Shown here one piece after another: positions 9,523-21,545 of a DNA stretch of 64,000 nucleotides; the stretch's first letter is position 1, and every line of letters starts with the position of its first letter. The translations under genes were made by a program, and so were the position numbers. Source of the stretch: Ligula intestinalis (taxonomy: Eukaryota; Platyhelminthes; Cestoda; Diphyllobothriidea; Diphyllobothriidae); assembly GCA_036362985.1 (NCBI GenBank), contig JAYGXS010000003.1:37381670-37445669 (forward strand), written 5' to 3'. A model generated the notes under the pieces. The model searched no databases. It saw nothing but the letters and a program-made list of their open reading frames with translations, and was not told where the DNA came from.

Positions 9523-11426
9523 GTCGCAGTCAAAGTGTTACGTTACATCTTAAAGTAGCACTAAAGGCTCTTCTGTTCGCGTGAATACATGCGTACATAT
9601 TCAACATGGGTGAGAGTACCTACTGGGGCCTGAAAGAGGTATTTATGTATTATAACCATCTACTTATAAATTTTAAGTAGTTTAAATTCCCCACAATCTT
9701 AAAGCTTTTTAAACGGTGGCTGTTGCTACAGTAGGGTTTGGATGATGATATTGGGCTGTAAAGGAAGCCTCGGAAGGCCACCATATAAAATAACCTCTTG
9801 AGCCATAATATTAAGAAAAATGACTTTTAAGTAGAATGAATTTTCACAATCTTCCAGCTTCTTAACTCTTTCGCAGTTATTCTTGTTGGGTTTAGCGATA
9901 CTACTAGAAAATGTACCCCAGTGACCACACCCAAGGTCAGCTAACACCCCATGCGCGCGCTCGCCGTTGGTCCAGTAGGAGTTAGCGGTGCTAGTAAAAT
10001 GCACTTCAGTGTCCCCGCCCGAGGTCTGTCACTTCCCCTAACTTACTCTCGTAAATTTTTTAGTTTACAAAATTATTACAAACCTGTTTGTTCCCTGACA
10101 TGTCTCACCCATCCTCTCCTCCGAAATCGGGTGCCCGTAAGACCGAGGAGCGCGCTTCGTGCGCACTCAGGCGGCCCCACGAGCGTTTCCCACCTCAAAA
10201 TTTACTTTAAGCATGACTAATATTGGGAAACTTGCGAGATCCAGGATGATACTCTAAGAAGAATGTGAGCTCATTTCCTTAAATACGTAGGACTGCTTCA
10301 AAACCGGAATGATGCTCTCGTGGCCTGCTCCCGTGGCCGAGAAGAAACTCAACATCCATCCGCACCCCTTTCAGCATGCCGCGAGATAATGAGCAGACAG
10401 TGACAACTGGTGTCAAGACGCCGCGAAGCGACGAGACGACCAGTTGATATGAACAAATTGTGGGACACCGTCCTCCTCCCCCTGCCCCCCTTTGATCTCT
10501 TAACGATTCTACCCCCTCCCCTTGATTGGTTGCTTAATATTTTGCTTACTCTTCCCCATTCATATTATTGTACACGCCTGATGATTAATTGATCGAAAAA
10601 GTTCGTTCGCCTATCTTGACTTCTTAAATAGCAAATGGTGAGTTTGCAACAAATACATTTTGTAGCGTCTTTCTTCCTGTAGATATCTCTGCAAGTGACG
10701 CATCATATTTCACGTAGTCCTCTTTTGCGCAGCATGGCTTACCCTAAATACTTCAGAACAGCAGAGGACAGCGTGCTGCCGTATGTTCTTCAACTGCAAA
10801 GTATGCTTAATTTTGGTCTGTATTAAAATCCCACTTACGTACACTCAGCGATTCCAGTCAATTTGCTTTTTGCTACGTTTTATACTTTCGTTCTACTAAA
10901 CCAATCGTGCATACTTTGCGTTCCCTGCTGTCGCTCGCTAACAGCCCCTTTTTGTTTGTCTTTTTGTTCGGCAGTTGTTATCTCCTTCAGTTACGCCAAC
11001 TCCGGGCAGTGGTTCTACCAATTTCGTCCCTCAACGAATCTGCCCTGGCTTATTTGTTCTATCCTAATGTGAGTAATATGCGCATATATTCTGGAAGTCT
11101 TGCCAACAAGGACATTATGCATTGCACTGTATTGAAATGATAATGTTTTTGGTTTCCGTGCCGTCAGCAGCCGACGAGAGATAAACTCCTGGCGGTGGTG
11201 CACCCTGGGTTTAAATGCAGGCCTAGTTTCGTACCAGTCTGGATCGCAGCAGCGCTTCGAGGTCAAAGAATTAAGCGGTATATGCACCCGGAGTCACTTT
11301 TACTCTAGCCCTGTTTAATTTCCGACGAAGTTAATGCAAAGAATGTGGCAGTAAGGCCTTCGGAAAAAACCCTTATAAGATTTGGTCCGAAAGTTAAGAT
11401 GCGTATATGAGCTTAAGAAAAGAAAG
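9523..11426. other. No recognised feature
   Basis: Only short ORFs without recognisable domains, on both strands. I see no repeat shared with other parts of the window. Confidence 0.4.
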
Positions 11427-11640
11427 AAGAATGCCATATTGAGGATTTTACAAACCTGCGTTTTCAGCAAAAATGGCTCCATTCACGGAAAGCAGATGAT
11501 GAGGTAAATAAGGGCTCATTTTAAAAGGTCGAAGGTAAAAGGTCATGTAACACTCACCAATCAAGTTTTTCGCGACATTCACATCAACTATGGAGCCAGA
11601 TCGGCTTTCAACTTCTCCATTTCCGCTTCTTCACACGTGA
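11427..11640 (-). repeat. Three-copy repeat R3, copy 1
   Basis: On the minus strand it starts TGTGAAGAAGCGGAAATGGAG and keeps a short open end (CEEAEMEKLKADLAP, stop at 11588). About 150 bp follow with GTGAATGGAGCCATTTTTGC and TTGTAAAATCCTCAATATGGC, ending in a CTT-rich tail. The copies at 52494-52800 (minus) and 61155-61450 (plus) share all of this, including the stop-codon position. This could be a retroposed 3' exon and UTR, or a SINE-like repeat with a simple-sequence tail. The 95-aa ORF upstream of the shared part is not shared with the other copies. Confidence 0.75.
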
Positions 11641-12561
11641 GGTAGCGTGTTAAGAATGGGAGTACCGAGTGCTGATATGCTGATGTGCGGCAAGTCATAT
11701 GATGGAAACCTCGACGCATGGGACAGGAAGACTTTGCAGTCATTAATGCAGAGTGAAGAGGGTGAGCGACCTCAGTAAGTATGCGATCAGCAAATTGCTT
11801 GACCGTTTTAAAGTGGCGCTGTATTATAATGTCAGCTAAAAAAACATAGGAAATACCGGCAGCTGAAGAGAGCAATCAGAGGCTACGTTTCAAAATGACT
11901 AGGTCTTTTTTAAGTAAGGCTGGAAAAATGACTGGAGAGCAGTAAAGAATGAGGGGGAGAATACAGGCATCTACAAACACCAAATTAGGGCGTACAAATC
12001 GCCGCGTACAGTCGAACCTGAAAAAGGTTTTGTAGAAAGTTTTACTCAAAGCTAGTGCATTACTTTTTTCGAAAATTATGCAAGAGTGGTTGAAAACTGG
12101 AGTTTATACTCCGAGAAAACAAACGGAACGGGCTCATTAATCAGCAGTAACCTTAGTTCTGCGTCATGCAGCGGCGCAAGACTGGTGAAACGTGCTTATT
12201 TTTAAATTTTAACTATTACTTCCGTTGTCAGTATAGTCGATAGTAGTGTATTTGTACATGTTTAATAAGTCATCAGAGACCTAGCAAAAACGCAAACTAC
12301 CCTACAGCTTTTTGCATATTCGACTGCTTAATTATCGCGCATAATTGTAGAGTTATCGGGATCAACGCCTCAACACACTGACTGGTGTTAAACTTGAAGG
12401 AATCCAGTTTAATGCACAAACTTAGCTTAATCTGTATCGAAACTACGATTCATTTTTGCCGACTATTAATCCAAAGTCGCTGCATACGCGATAACATTCC
12501 GTTTTTTTCAAAAAAATGCGTATCCCTTAAACTATGTCAGCCAACTGTGAATATTATTATT

Positions 12562-12870
12562 TAGAAAGTTTGGCAGATTTGCTTAATTTAGCTGAATAAA
12601 TTGTAAAAAAACTCGCGGCAATCGGCGGGATTTGACGGCCTATACGCAGCCGAAACTCACTACTTTAGTTACAAACGCCCCGTCTTGTGCCGTAAATTTA
12701 ATCACACTTGGATCGATTATACCGCCCAAATTTACTGCTCGTATGGAAGCCACCAATACGGAACAGCTAGCTGACTACCGAAGCAGGATTTCTTAAGCAA
12801 TCATCTTGAATCCACCAGATTGACTACTAGGCTGACTTAATTATTTGGGTTTAGCAGATTTGCTTAATTC
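12562..12870 (-). mobile_element. SINE-1, copy B
   Basis: It aligns end to end with copy A at 1690-2003, in the same orientation and with the same flanking block (GTTTGGCAGATTTGCTTAA at 12570, GTTTAGCAGATTTGCTTAA near 12850). The tRNA-like head is more decayed here: the B box is reduced to GTCAAATCCCGCC and the A-box region reads TAACTAAAGTAGTGAG. Confidence 0.8.
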
Positions 12871-12871
12871 A

Positions 12872-12992
12872 CTGCGCAAGGTTTGGAATTTGTAGCTCAA
12901 GTGTTAGAGTGTTGGCTGCGTAAAGGCCTTCCCTGCTATTCGGGTTTAAATCTCGCCGAACGCCATGAGTGTATTCACAATTGGGTCAACCA
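12872..12992 (+). mobile_element. SINE-1-related tRNA-like unit, opposite orientation, abutting copy B
   Basis: The plus strand reads TGTAGCTCAAGTGTTAGAG (A box), GGCTGCGTAAAGGCC and CGGGTTTAAATCTCG (B box). It then has GTATTCACAATTGGGTCAACC, the same post-tRNA block as copy A read on its own strand. It begins directly at the terminal repeat of copy B, so the two units are head to head. Confidence 0.7.
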
Positions 12993-15494
12993 AAATAAAA
13001 TGAATATTATTGATTTTTAATTAGCTCAGAAAGTCAACACAAAAATGGAGTAAAGCAGTCTAAACGGAAAGTGAATCTTAATAATTTGGTCAAAAAGAGC
13101 ACAGATAAAGCCTAAGGTGACCCCCGTATGGATGGAATCCCTTGCCGCTGTCTCATACAGCGGTATAAAGTCGGTTAACACGCTTCTTTTGGATTTTCGC
13201 TAGTACCTGCGCTATCAATATGATATCTCGGGCAGTTCTGGACAATTTTTATTTTTTAAAATCAATGTGACTCCTGTTTCTGACGTTTCTGATTGTCTGC
13301 ACAAGTTTTTAGGGGGGTTGGATCGAACGTGCACAAATTTCAAAAATCAGACCTTTTTTCTTGTATTTTCTTTAAAGTAAACCTCAGATGTCAAAACCTT
13401 TCTCGGTTACTAAACCACTTGTTGTATATTTTTTCCAATGCGACTCTGCGTACCGCTAGCAGTGCAAATGAGTTACCTCATAAAATTAGTCAACAGTATT
13501 ATGAATTCCATGGATGCAAAACTGCAGGACTAATCACGCCAAAATGTCAGGATTGCAGCTTATGCCTAATATTCTCAAATCTGGGTATGCTCCTAAAATT
13601 CAAGTGGAAAATTGAGACAAGGTGTATTTTCCTCTGAAGGGAATGCAAGAGATGCACTATCTTCGCATTCTCTGCATCAACTATGCTTGCATTTATGCTG
13701 GCTTGGAGAGGTCAACGGAAAGAGTTCCAAGTAGTTAAGTGCGAAGAGTTACCAAGTGAAGAGCACCTAGGTGACAGAAGGGCAGTTACTTAAGGGCCAT
13801 CATTATTCTTCAGAAGAATCCACTTGAGATTTCCTGTTGGTAACGTTATCCTTCTGTTTCTCTGTGTATTTAAAATTTTCTTGAATTTAATTTGGCTAGT
13901 CTTTCACCGCCAGTGTCGGTTCAGACTGAAAGTGCACATAAATTGTTTTCTCTGCTACGTACGATGCCCTTTTGGTTTTAGAGAAATTGAATAGATCCAA
14001 TGTCTTGTTTCCTTAGTGTCCATGTCGCAGGCACGACACAAAACAGGTGTAGCCTATTTTTTATGTTTACAAAAAAGTCAGTACGATCGAGCTCCTCTAA
14101 AGCTCGAGTAGTCCTTGCAGGTTAGAGCTTCGAACCATTAATAGCTGCATGACTTGTGAGCAGGAGTTAACAGGGTTGGCGCACTCCTTGTATCCTGTCT
14201 TTTTGCATTCGCATAATCTTTACTGTTTGGTATGTTTTAATCCTCTTCCTAATAAACTGTACTGCCATTTTAGATTGCTTTCGCATTCCACATACCTGGC
14301 GGTCTTCTGGTATAATCTGTTCCCACCGTGGAATTTGTTTCACTCTGCGGGATGGATGGTTTTTTCATGCACTTTCCTCTGGTATGCAGTCCTGCTGTTC
14401 GTTAACGAGGCCGTCAATTGGAAAGAGCGAATGTAAGTGGATCACGTTCTTTTGGAAAAAGAATATTCGCTACTTTTCCTGTTCTTTTGGTTTATTTATT
14501 GACACACGACGCGCACTTTCGATCCCCGTAAGTATGGTCATTATCCGTTTAGGGTTCTTCATGCGGAAAATCGATTCGCGAAACTTTTCTTCGACACCAA
14601 GCTTGGCATGTACTCTCCTGTCTAGTTCTCGGGTCAGTAAGTCGTTTTAAAGATATTATTTTTCCATCTTACTTTCAGTAGAGCTGCTTTATCATGAAAT
14701 GTCCATGGACATTTTGAATAAAAGGGTAGATTAGTCACGCGTTAATGTAAACTTTGGATCGAGCTTTTTGCCGACCGTCTGAAAAAACTAAGCTCTTAAA
14801 AATAACTGCCTAAGTAGTAAGGATGTATTTGACTATTTTCAGATGCCTTTATAAGTACAAATACACTCCATAGAAAAAGTGCACAAAAATCTTCGTTTTT
14901 TATATTCATTTAGAAGCAAATTATATATCCTTCTTCTTCTTCTTCTTCTTCGTCTAATTTTTATACTTGACGAAGGTGTATCCTTCGCTTTCGCAAAATG
15001 TTCTAACTATGCAATTTTGAAGACTGCAAAACTTTCTGTCCTAATACATCGTATTCCTCAATTACTTAAGTTTGCGTACACTATTTGACGTTTCCCTATG
15101 GAGTAGAGAAATGTGTGATTTTCCTCAGACAAAATGCATACAACATGTAGTTTGGAAGCCCTAAATACATTTGTAATCACAGATCGTAGTCAAAATTATC
15201 TGGCAATTTAGAAAATTTTCAACTGAACGACACAACTTCGAAGTAGACGCTATTTGCTGGCCAATGAATCAGGCTATCATCAACGAGAAACCGGCACACT
15301 GTTAAAGTAGTCTGTTTTCAGAGAGTGCACTTTTTGCAAGTGTTTAGGAGGCAGTTCATTCCAAATCCCGTATCCTGACGTAACTGATATATCTTGGGAT
15401 CATGCTATACAAGCGTAGGCCCATTTTATGAGCAGTATGGCGAATTTATTTGAAGGATTAAAATGAGTAAAAAGTTTATGACTTACCATACTTG
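12993..15494. other. No recognised gene; one (CTT)n microsatellite
   Basis: AT-rich sequence with short ORFs only. A CTT array of about seven units lies at 14929-14951. Confidence 0.4.
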
Positions 15495-15664
15495 CAGCCC
15501 ATATACTAGCTAAAAGGCCCAACCACGTGTTTCGTCGATATTCTACCGTTGCTTGACACAGCTGGGGGACCCAATGATGAGCCGGACCCCTCGCAGCCAT
15601 ATTAAGTAGCGGCAGAATGCCGGCTAAACACGTGGTTGGGCCTTTTAAGGTAGTAACTGGGCTG
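15495..15664. repeat. Inverted repeat, 38-bp arms, about 93-bp loop
   Basis: AAAAGGCCCAACCACGTGTTT at 15512-15532 is exactly the reverse complement of 15626-15646. With a few mismatches the arms extend outward to CAGCCCA at 15495 and TGGGCTG at 15664. The loop holds no ORF of interest. It stands 0.35 kb upstream of a PLE-like terminus (15998) and may be part of the same insertion. Confidence 0.85.
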
Positions 15665-15997
15665 TTAGTTTGGTAACAACATCGATGTGTATTAATACAG
15701 ACTGCCCGTTGACAGCATTTGCGTATTACGCAGTGGTTGACGGATTTCAGCCCGCATATACGCGTACAATTTCGCTCTATGCCTATAGACCCTCGGCTGA
15801 CGAGGGGCAGGCCAGCCAGTACGCTGACCTGCGGCAGCTGCAAAGGGTGCAGCGGTCACACGAGCCTCCCAGCGATCAAACTCACGATCAGTCAGCAGCG
15901 AACGGGTGGGTCAAAGTTCCTGTGTCGAGCGCGGGTATAATAACAGGCATACGGCAAGACTACAACAGCTCCAGCAAGCAGGAACAACCACCATCTT

Positions 15998-16075
15998 ACT
16001 CTGACAATGGAAACAAGCGCATGCCCGAAACGTCCGTCTCAAAATAAAAAGGTCCATGTCCTCGTACCTTCTTTT
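15998..16075 (+). mobile_element. Solo terminal repeat of PLE-alpha type
   Basis: TCTGACAATGGAAAC, then CCCGAAACGTCCGTCTC, AAAATAAAAAGGTCC and CTTCTTTTTCC follow the order seen at 24.5, 25.05, 28.15, 44.75 and 54.85 kb (CTGAxGATG ... GAAACGTCAG ... AATAAAAGTATTGTCC ... CTTCTTC). No PLE coding sequence is recognisable upstream, although 15670-16047 is open (125 aa, unknown). Confidence 0.6.
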
Positions 16076-19000
16076 TCCTCTTCTTCGGGGGATGGTGACA
16101 TCGATAAGCTTTAAATATACTGATGTTTACCGCTAAGAGAAAGTAATTTCTCAGGAAATTAACAACAACGAAACGTTGGTAGAACGCTACAATGACAGGA
16201 TTATTGCCAGCAGCATTGTATTCGTTTTCTTACCCTGTTGATTTTTCAATGTCTACTTTTGGTTTCAGTACCAAATTTCCGGAAAACGCTTTTATCCTTC
16301 TCCGCAGTCGGCTCCACTACTACCGTTCTTGTTACTGCTGCCGCTACTACTGCTACCAACCGCCATTATCAATGAACTTTTGGCAGCGCTTCATGAAACT
16401 TGTTTTTGCCACGGTGGTCGCATTTTTTGATTACTTTTCTGTGTGGGAACAAAATGGATCCTAGGCAGACAAAAACCAATCTGCGGACTTCGGCCATTAG
16501 TGAAAACAGTGAACACAGCCAGCAGTCACATTTTGTTCAGCTCAAAAATTTCAAAACTCCCGAGCCTTGTTTGTTTTTACTTGGCTGTACATAATCAACC
16601 CTGTTTTAAAACTCAGAATACCAGGGCCTTCGGTGTTCTCTTTCTGCTGAGCTTAACTTATCCAGGACAGAGTTATTTATCTTCCTTTCGGGGAGAGTTC
16701 TTGACCTAATCCCCAATATCTTGCAGAGATGACTGACATTTTTGTTGCCGCTGCAGCTACTGCTATGACGGCATATTTTCCGCAAATAACTTTCCCCGAA
16801 CGACTGCCGATCTTGTCGGATAATGGCCTGCCTCTAGCTGCATTCATCTGACCCCGGTCTGGATCGGAGCAGGACATCTGAATGAAAACGAATGTGTTTT
16901 GGAAATGGCATGAGGGTTTTTGTCCAGCGTTCACCCAAAAGCACATTTTGTCTGACGCGTGATTCCCAAATAGGTACTGGTCAAAAATCGGACTCAAATT
17001 AAAAATATCTCGTGTTTAGAGCGAAATTTTAATCCGAATTAAATACAAACAAATAAGGAACAAGCACTCCCTTACTATAGCGAATGATTGCTACGAAGTG
17101 GTGTTAACTTACTTTGAAAACATCCCAGCAATGTTCATCAAATTGTCGCTGCAGTTAATGCTGAGGAACTTCGCGATTTTGCTTCCACCAAGTCCTCTTG
17201 ATTTGTTAGGCGTACGCATCTGTAGTCGGATTAAACTATCTTTCCTAGTGATTGACGATTTTCTGATCTTTTTTGGCCTTATTATCTCGTTGATGGTCTG
17301 GCCATTCGTGTGAATCTATTATTGAACCTGTTTCTACGCTCAGTGGTAGGAATCAACGTCGTTGCATTTGGCTTGTATATGTAGAAGTACCTAAGATCGG
17401 TTCTCTGACAAATTAAAGACCCATGGACCATAGGTCTGCTAATTCTGTACTGAATCGCTGTCTTTTTTTTCGCTAGTGCATCTCAACTTAAAATACAGCC
17501 ACGATTATACTTTCGACGCCCTACAAAACTGGCCTCGTCGATTTTTCTCGAGTTTTCTGGCGTTCCATTCAAATGGCCTCTCTTAGTGACAGATACCTCG
17601 AAACTGTCCTCCCGGCGGTAATTGCCCTAGTCAATTACAGTACTTGGAGATCTACCAGAAAGCTTTGACAGTTCTTCCTGTGGTATTCTGTCATTCCAGA
17701 GCTAAAGTAGCTGTAAGATGTCTCAGAACTTGCCGTTACTTCCCGTTACAACCACAAAATTGGAAGAATTATTTCCCCTTCTAATTAATCGAACAGACTG
17801 ACGCCCCGGCACGTTCTGTTCACCACAAATACGCGAAAATATTACGCGGGAACCAAACTGCTTGTTCGTGAAAAAGTTTACGTGGAGGAGGCAAAAGTTT
17901 ACTCGGGAACTTAAATATTAGAAATATTAGGATGTTAGTCAGAGCGTGCAGTAACGTGCGGCCGATACTTCAGCGCAAGTCAACTTGACGTTTATCGCGC
18001 GCTTGCGGCAGTGCTACATCATGCACACTGGCCAGTAGGAAAACAGATCGATAACATTGATTAGCCAATGAGCGGACGGTGTGCGTTATTTAGACATGTC
18101 GAGATTCGCGGATCTACTTGCGATATCGACCGCTATTGCAGCGTTACTGGGTAATTGCACTTGCGGCACGATTTTTCCTCTACTGAGATATCATGTAGGT
18201 GGTGGTACCGTGATGCCACCACTTCACTACGCATCACTTTACTTTAAAACTCTCGTAACAAAACCCTGCGGGTATGTTGAAGTCGGGAAAAAAGGAAGGT
18301 AGGAAACTCGATATTTGAGTCTGAAAATCTAGCGCCTGTTTGTCCTACAGTAACTCCGTTTCCCAGTTCTCGTGTTACCTTCTGATAGTTGCTTTTGTGG
18401 CTGGTCCGTATTTGAAAAACTCTGGGCAACGACAACTGGCTTTAGGGAGGTAATGACTCTCAAAAGAGTCGTGTAATTTCAGGACACTTTAGCAGTTGTC
18501 CACATCTGCCGGAAGTTCGCTTCAGGACGAGATGTTCCTCATCCCGTAGGACGTCCAATAACAGTCACACTGTCTCAACGCATATTTGTGCATGATGGGT
18601 AAATGTCCCTCAAGTCAATGTTTCTATCCCAACGTCTAAGAGCTGGGGTGTTTTGAGATAAGGTTACAGAAAGAAGGGCGTCTGCGAGGGTCCAGGAATG
18701 CACGCGAAGGATCGAGGTGTCATACACACCTCATTGTCAAACCAAATGTCAAGTCGTAGTGTCGTACGCAAGCTGAAAGGTGACAGGGAGGGAGGCGACC
18801 ATCTGCGTGCTATGGACAGAAATATTCTGATATTACTTAAGCCTCGTAGGTGCGTGAAAGTTGCAGTGCTTAATGCTCTTTCATTGGAGGGATATTCGAC
18901 GGGTTTTTGGTTGGGGTGGGCCGATCAGCTATGTGGTACGCAGTCGCGACGTCGGTCCTGTTCGCATTTTTTGATGCGAATTGTATGTTCTGTTATTCTG

Positions 19001-19789
19001 AGTGAGAGGGATACGCTTTATTTTGAAAGTGCAATCCTAACATTTTCAATATAATAAGGCACACAAACTACATAACACCGAGAAATCACAAGCAATGCAT
19101 AATGGCTACAGACTGCAATTTTCGAAATCGTGGAGAAGGGTTTTTGAACATGTCGCAAAATGTAGGACAGATTCGACTTCCTCCAAAACCGTGCCAGCGT
19201 CATTTGCTGATGACCTCATTTTTAGAGTTCATATAATGAAATATTGGAAGAAATCGGTTTACAATTGGCGCAATAGGCCAACTGATATATGCATAAGAAA
19301 TTCACACACAACTACGTGCGCGTGTTTCGAATTTGACCATCATTTTTGACCTCCGAGGAAATTAAATTTCTTCGCGATTTAGGACTACTGGACACTCATG
19401 CAGCCTATTGGTATTAAAAATATACTTCACCTGTCCAATATTATCCCCTTCAGTTATCTTCAGCAGGACTTAGTTGGGTCCTGGAAATCTCGGACCTTTC
19501 GGATGTCTGACAATCGTCACTTCTGCTGATATTAGTCTAAGAAGTCCATTCCATCTTCGAACATTGGCGACTGAACTTCTATAAAGGCTGAGTCAATCTT
19601 CTCAAAGTACTCATCTAAGTTTATGCACTTGAATTTCCAAAACAACTTATTTTCTTAAGACAAGGATCCTACCCAACATATGAAGTCTTTCTACCGAAAG
19701 AATATTTGTCTGATATATTTTTCTCAGAGTTAAGACAATATCCTTGATCGAAGAGTCTATTTTAGCTGATTGAGAAGGGCTTTGCAAAA
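16076..19789. other. No recognised feature
   Basis: Several ORFs of 60-118 aa exist on both strands (for example 18698-19054). None shows a domain or a repeat relationship that I recognise. Confidence 0.4.
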
Positions 19790-19864
19790 TGTTATGCTCC
19801 ACTTCTGAAGACAAAAAGAACGCACGACCGGGCTCGAACAATACGATTTGGCTGACAGACGAGC

Positions 19865-20940
19865 GTGTTACGCAGTGCGCCAATGCAACACGGTCGGAGA
19901 GGCGTGCGAAATGTCATTAATTTATCACAACCGACCCATTCAGACCAGTTGTGTTCCGGATGCCAGACGACAGTCGCCAAAGCAAACCAATTCGAACTAG
20001 AAGTCAAGAACATGAAAAAGTGGATATACAGGTCTATTCTTCTGGAGGATACTACCCAAAGAGTAACCCGTAGTAGAGCGAGGGGTGTTTTGTTTAACGT
20101 CCCCAGACAACATGCAAGTAGTGTCTAAGATGCACGTGAGAAGTAACACAGTCGCATCTCCCGAAGAGCCAAAGACTAAGAGCGAGACGTCACCGACTAC
20201 AAGAGAAGTGGTCGGGCCCGCTCAATGGGCGAATGCCAGAGCAAAAGGAAACCACAGCCCGAGTCGAGGAAACCCGCACTTCGGTAGGGCCGAATATTGC
20301 TCCGCGCTCTTCGAATAAAGGCCCCGTTGACCGCGCACAGAGTGTAATTAATCCAGATGTCCCAGCTGACACTCATTTTACCAGCCCCGTCTGAAGATTC
20401 TACGTCTTCGAAGGATAACCAAAAAAATACGCAATTAATAGAAGCGTCACTGACAAGGGCAACTGCATCGTAACCCAAGGAATACCCGAGTCCTCTGCTG
20501 AAACCCCCTAGCAAAGAAGTAATGCTGACTTAGGGTTATTCCAAAACTTAAATGAGCTGTTGCAACCATCCAAGGAAATCTACCGAACGATCTCTCGCCT
20601 TGGAAGTTGCCTAAACATAACTCAAGAGACTAGGCTGCGACCACTTAAAATCGTCCTAACCAGCAATGAGGCGTATTTGATTGAAGTACTCCCGAAAGGG
20701 TGTACTTTTCCAGCCGGATTACTCCCTTGCCGAAAGGATGAAATGTCGCAAACTAGTTCTAGAATTGAGGGAACAGCAAATCAAAGGAGAACAGAATCTA
20801 GTGATTTACAAGGACCAGATAGTCGAACGACATTCTGCCCCCTCCTGGATCAAACCGATTCGAATGACCGCATAGCTACTCCAGAAGACTGCGTCGGGGT
20901 TAAACACGGACCGCGCAAGAACTCAAAGTTGACATTTTAG
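19865..20940 (+). pseudogene. LINE ORF1 remnant (zinc-finger-like, RNA-binding type)
   Basis: An 87-aa open piece at 19865-20128 holds LCSGCQTTVAKANQFELEV, a CxxC finger-like start followed by a helical stretch. After several frame breaks a second part is seen. One frame reads EIYRTISRLGS ... RPLKIVLTSNEAYLIEVLPKG, like the RNA-binding domain of CR1-like ORF1. The next frame reads FQPDYSLAERMKCRKLVLEL and GEQNLVIYKDQIV (20681-20875), a conserved C-terminal block of flatworm LINE ORF1. The frame changes from 20560-20940 to 20681-20875 show a frameshift. The protein would bind element RNA. Confidence 0.65.
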
Positions 20941-20948
20941 TTTCTAAA

Positions 20949-21545
20949 ATGGGTGAGCTGAGGATCAAAGTATCCGACCTCCTTCCAGATGTTATTCCGA
21001 TTACAGAAACATGGTTGTCGGACCAGATTGTCAATCGAAAGCTTGGAATACCTGACTTTCAACTGTTCCGCACAGACAGAAATAACCGAAGAAGTGGAGG
21101 CGTAGCAACCTTCGTGAAGAACGGTTTGCATGTTTCTGAAAAAATGGTGGATATGTCTTGTCCGGAAGTACTATGGTTGACTATAAGAGCAACGAGTTCC
21201 CAAAGCCTTGATATCTTTACTGTCTACCGGCCCCCAAGAAACGATCCTGAGGCTAATGCCCTATTCCTGGATGAACTTAAAGCCCTCTCTACGCGACCAA
21301 ATACCCTTATTTTTGGGGACTTCAACGCTCCTACCATCAACTGGAGCTCCTCCTCAGCTGATTGCCCTGAATTGGCATTCGACCACCAGCTCCTGCATAT
21401 AACTCAATCCCAGCCCCTCACTTGGCACATCAAATTTACCCCAGGAATTCTTCAGGGCCAGCAGATGAACTTTCTCGACCTTGTGCTCACTAAGTCGCTT
21501 GACAATATTGACACTGAATTGCTTACGCCCACTAGGTCAGAGTGA
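20949..21545 (+). CDS. LINE ORF2, endonuclease domain (still open, 198 aa)
   Basis: This is the exonuclease-endonuclease-phosphatase fold of a CR1-like ORF2. Motifs in order are MGELRIKVSDLLPDVIPITE-TWLS (catalytic Glu in the TE pair, residues 20-25), SGGVATFVK (48-56), FTVYRPP (92-98), LIFGDFNAP (119-127, Asp and Asn of the metal site) and NFLDLVLT (174-181). All the visible catalytic landmarks are intact except the final SDH-type motif, which falls just after the stop in another frame (DHVVLMW). The true protein would start further upstream (weak similarity continues from about 20860) and run into the RT, so the ATG at 20949 is not the natural start. It nicks the target DNA in retrotransposition. 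Confidence 0.85.
   Translation: MGELRIKVSDLLPDVIPITETWLSDQIVNRKLGIPDFQLFRTDRNNRRSGGVATFVKNGLHVSEKMVDMSCPEVLWLTIRATSSQSLDIFTVYRPPRNDPEANALFLDELKALSTRPNTLIFGDFNAPTINWSSSSADCPELAFDHQLLHITQSQPLTWHIKFTPGILQGQQMNFLDLVLTKSLDNIDTELLTPTRSE

Noticed and set aside
13293..13637. 114-aa ORF
   Set aside because: AT-rich sequence, no domain, no relation to other copies; consistent with chance.
15670..16047. 125-aa ORF before the PLE-like terminus as a PLE protein
   Set aside because: No PLE motif (no F.C.., KDR or GIY-YIG landmarks) is visible. The last codons run into the terminal repeat.
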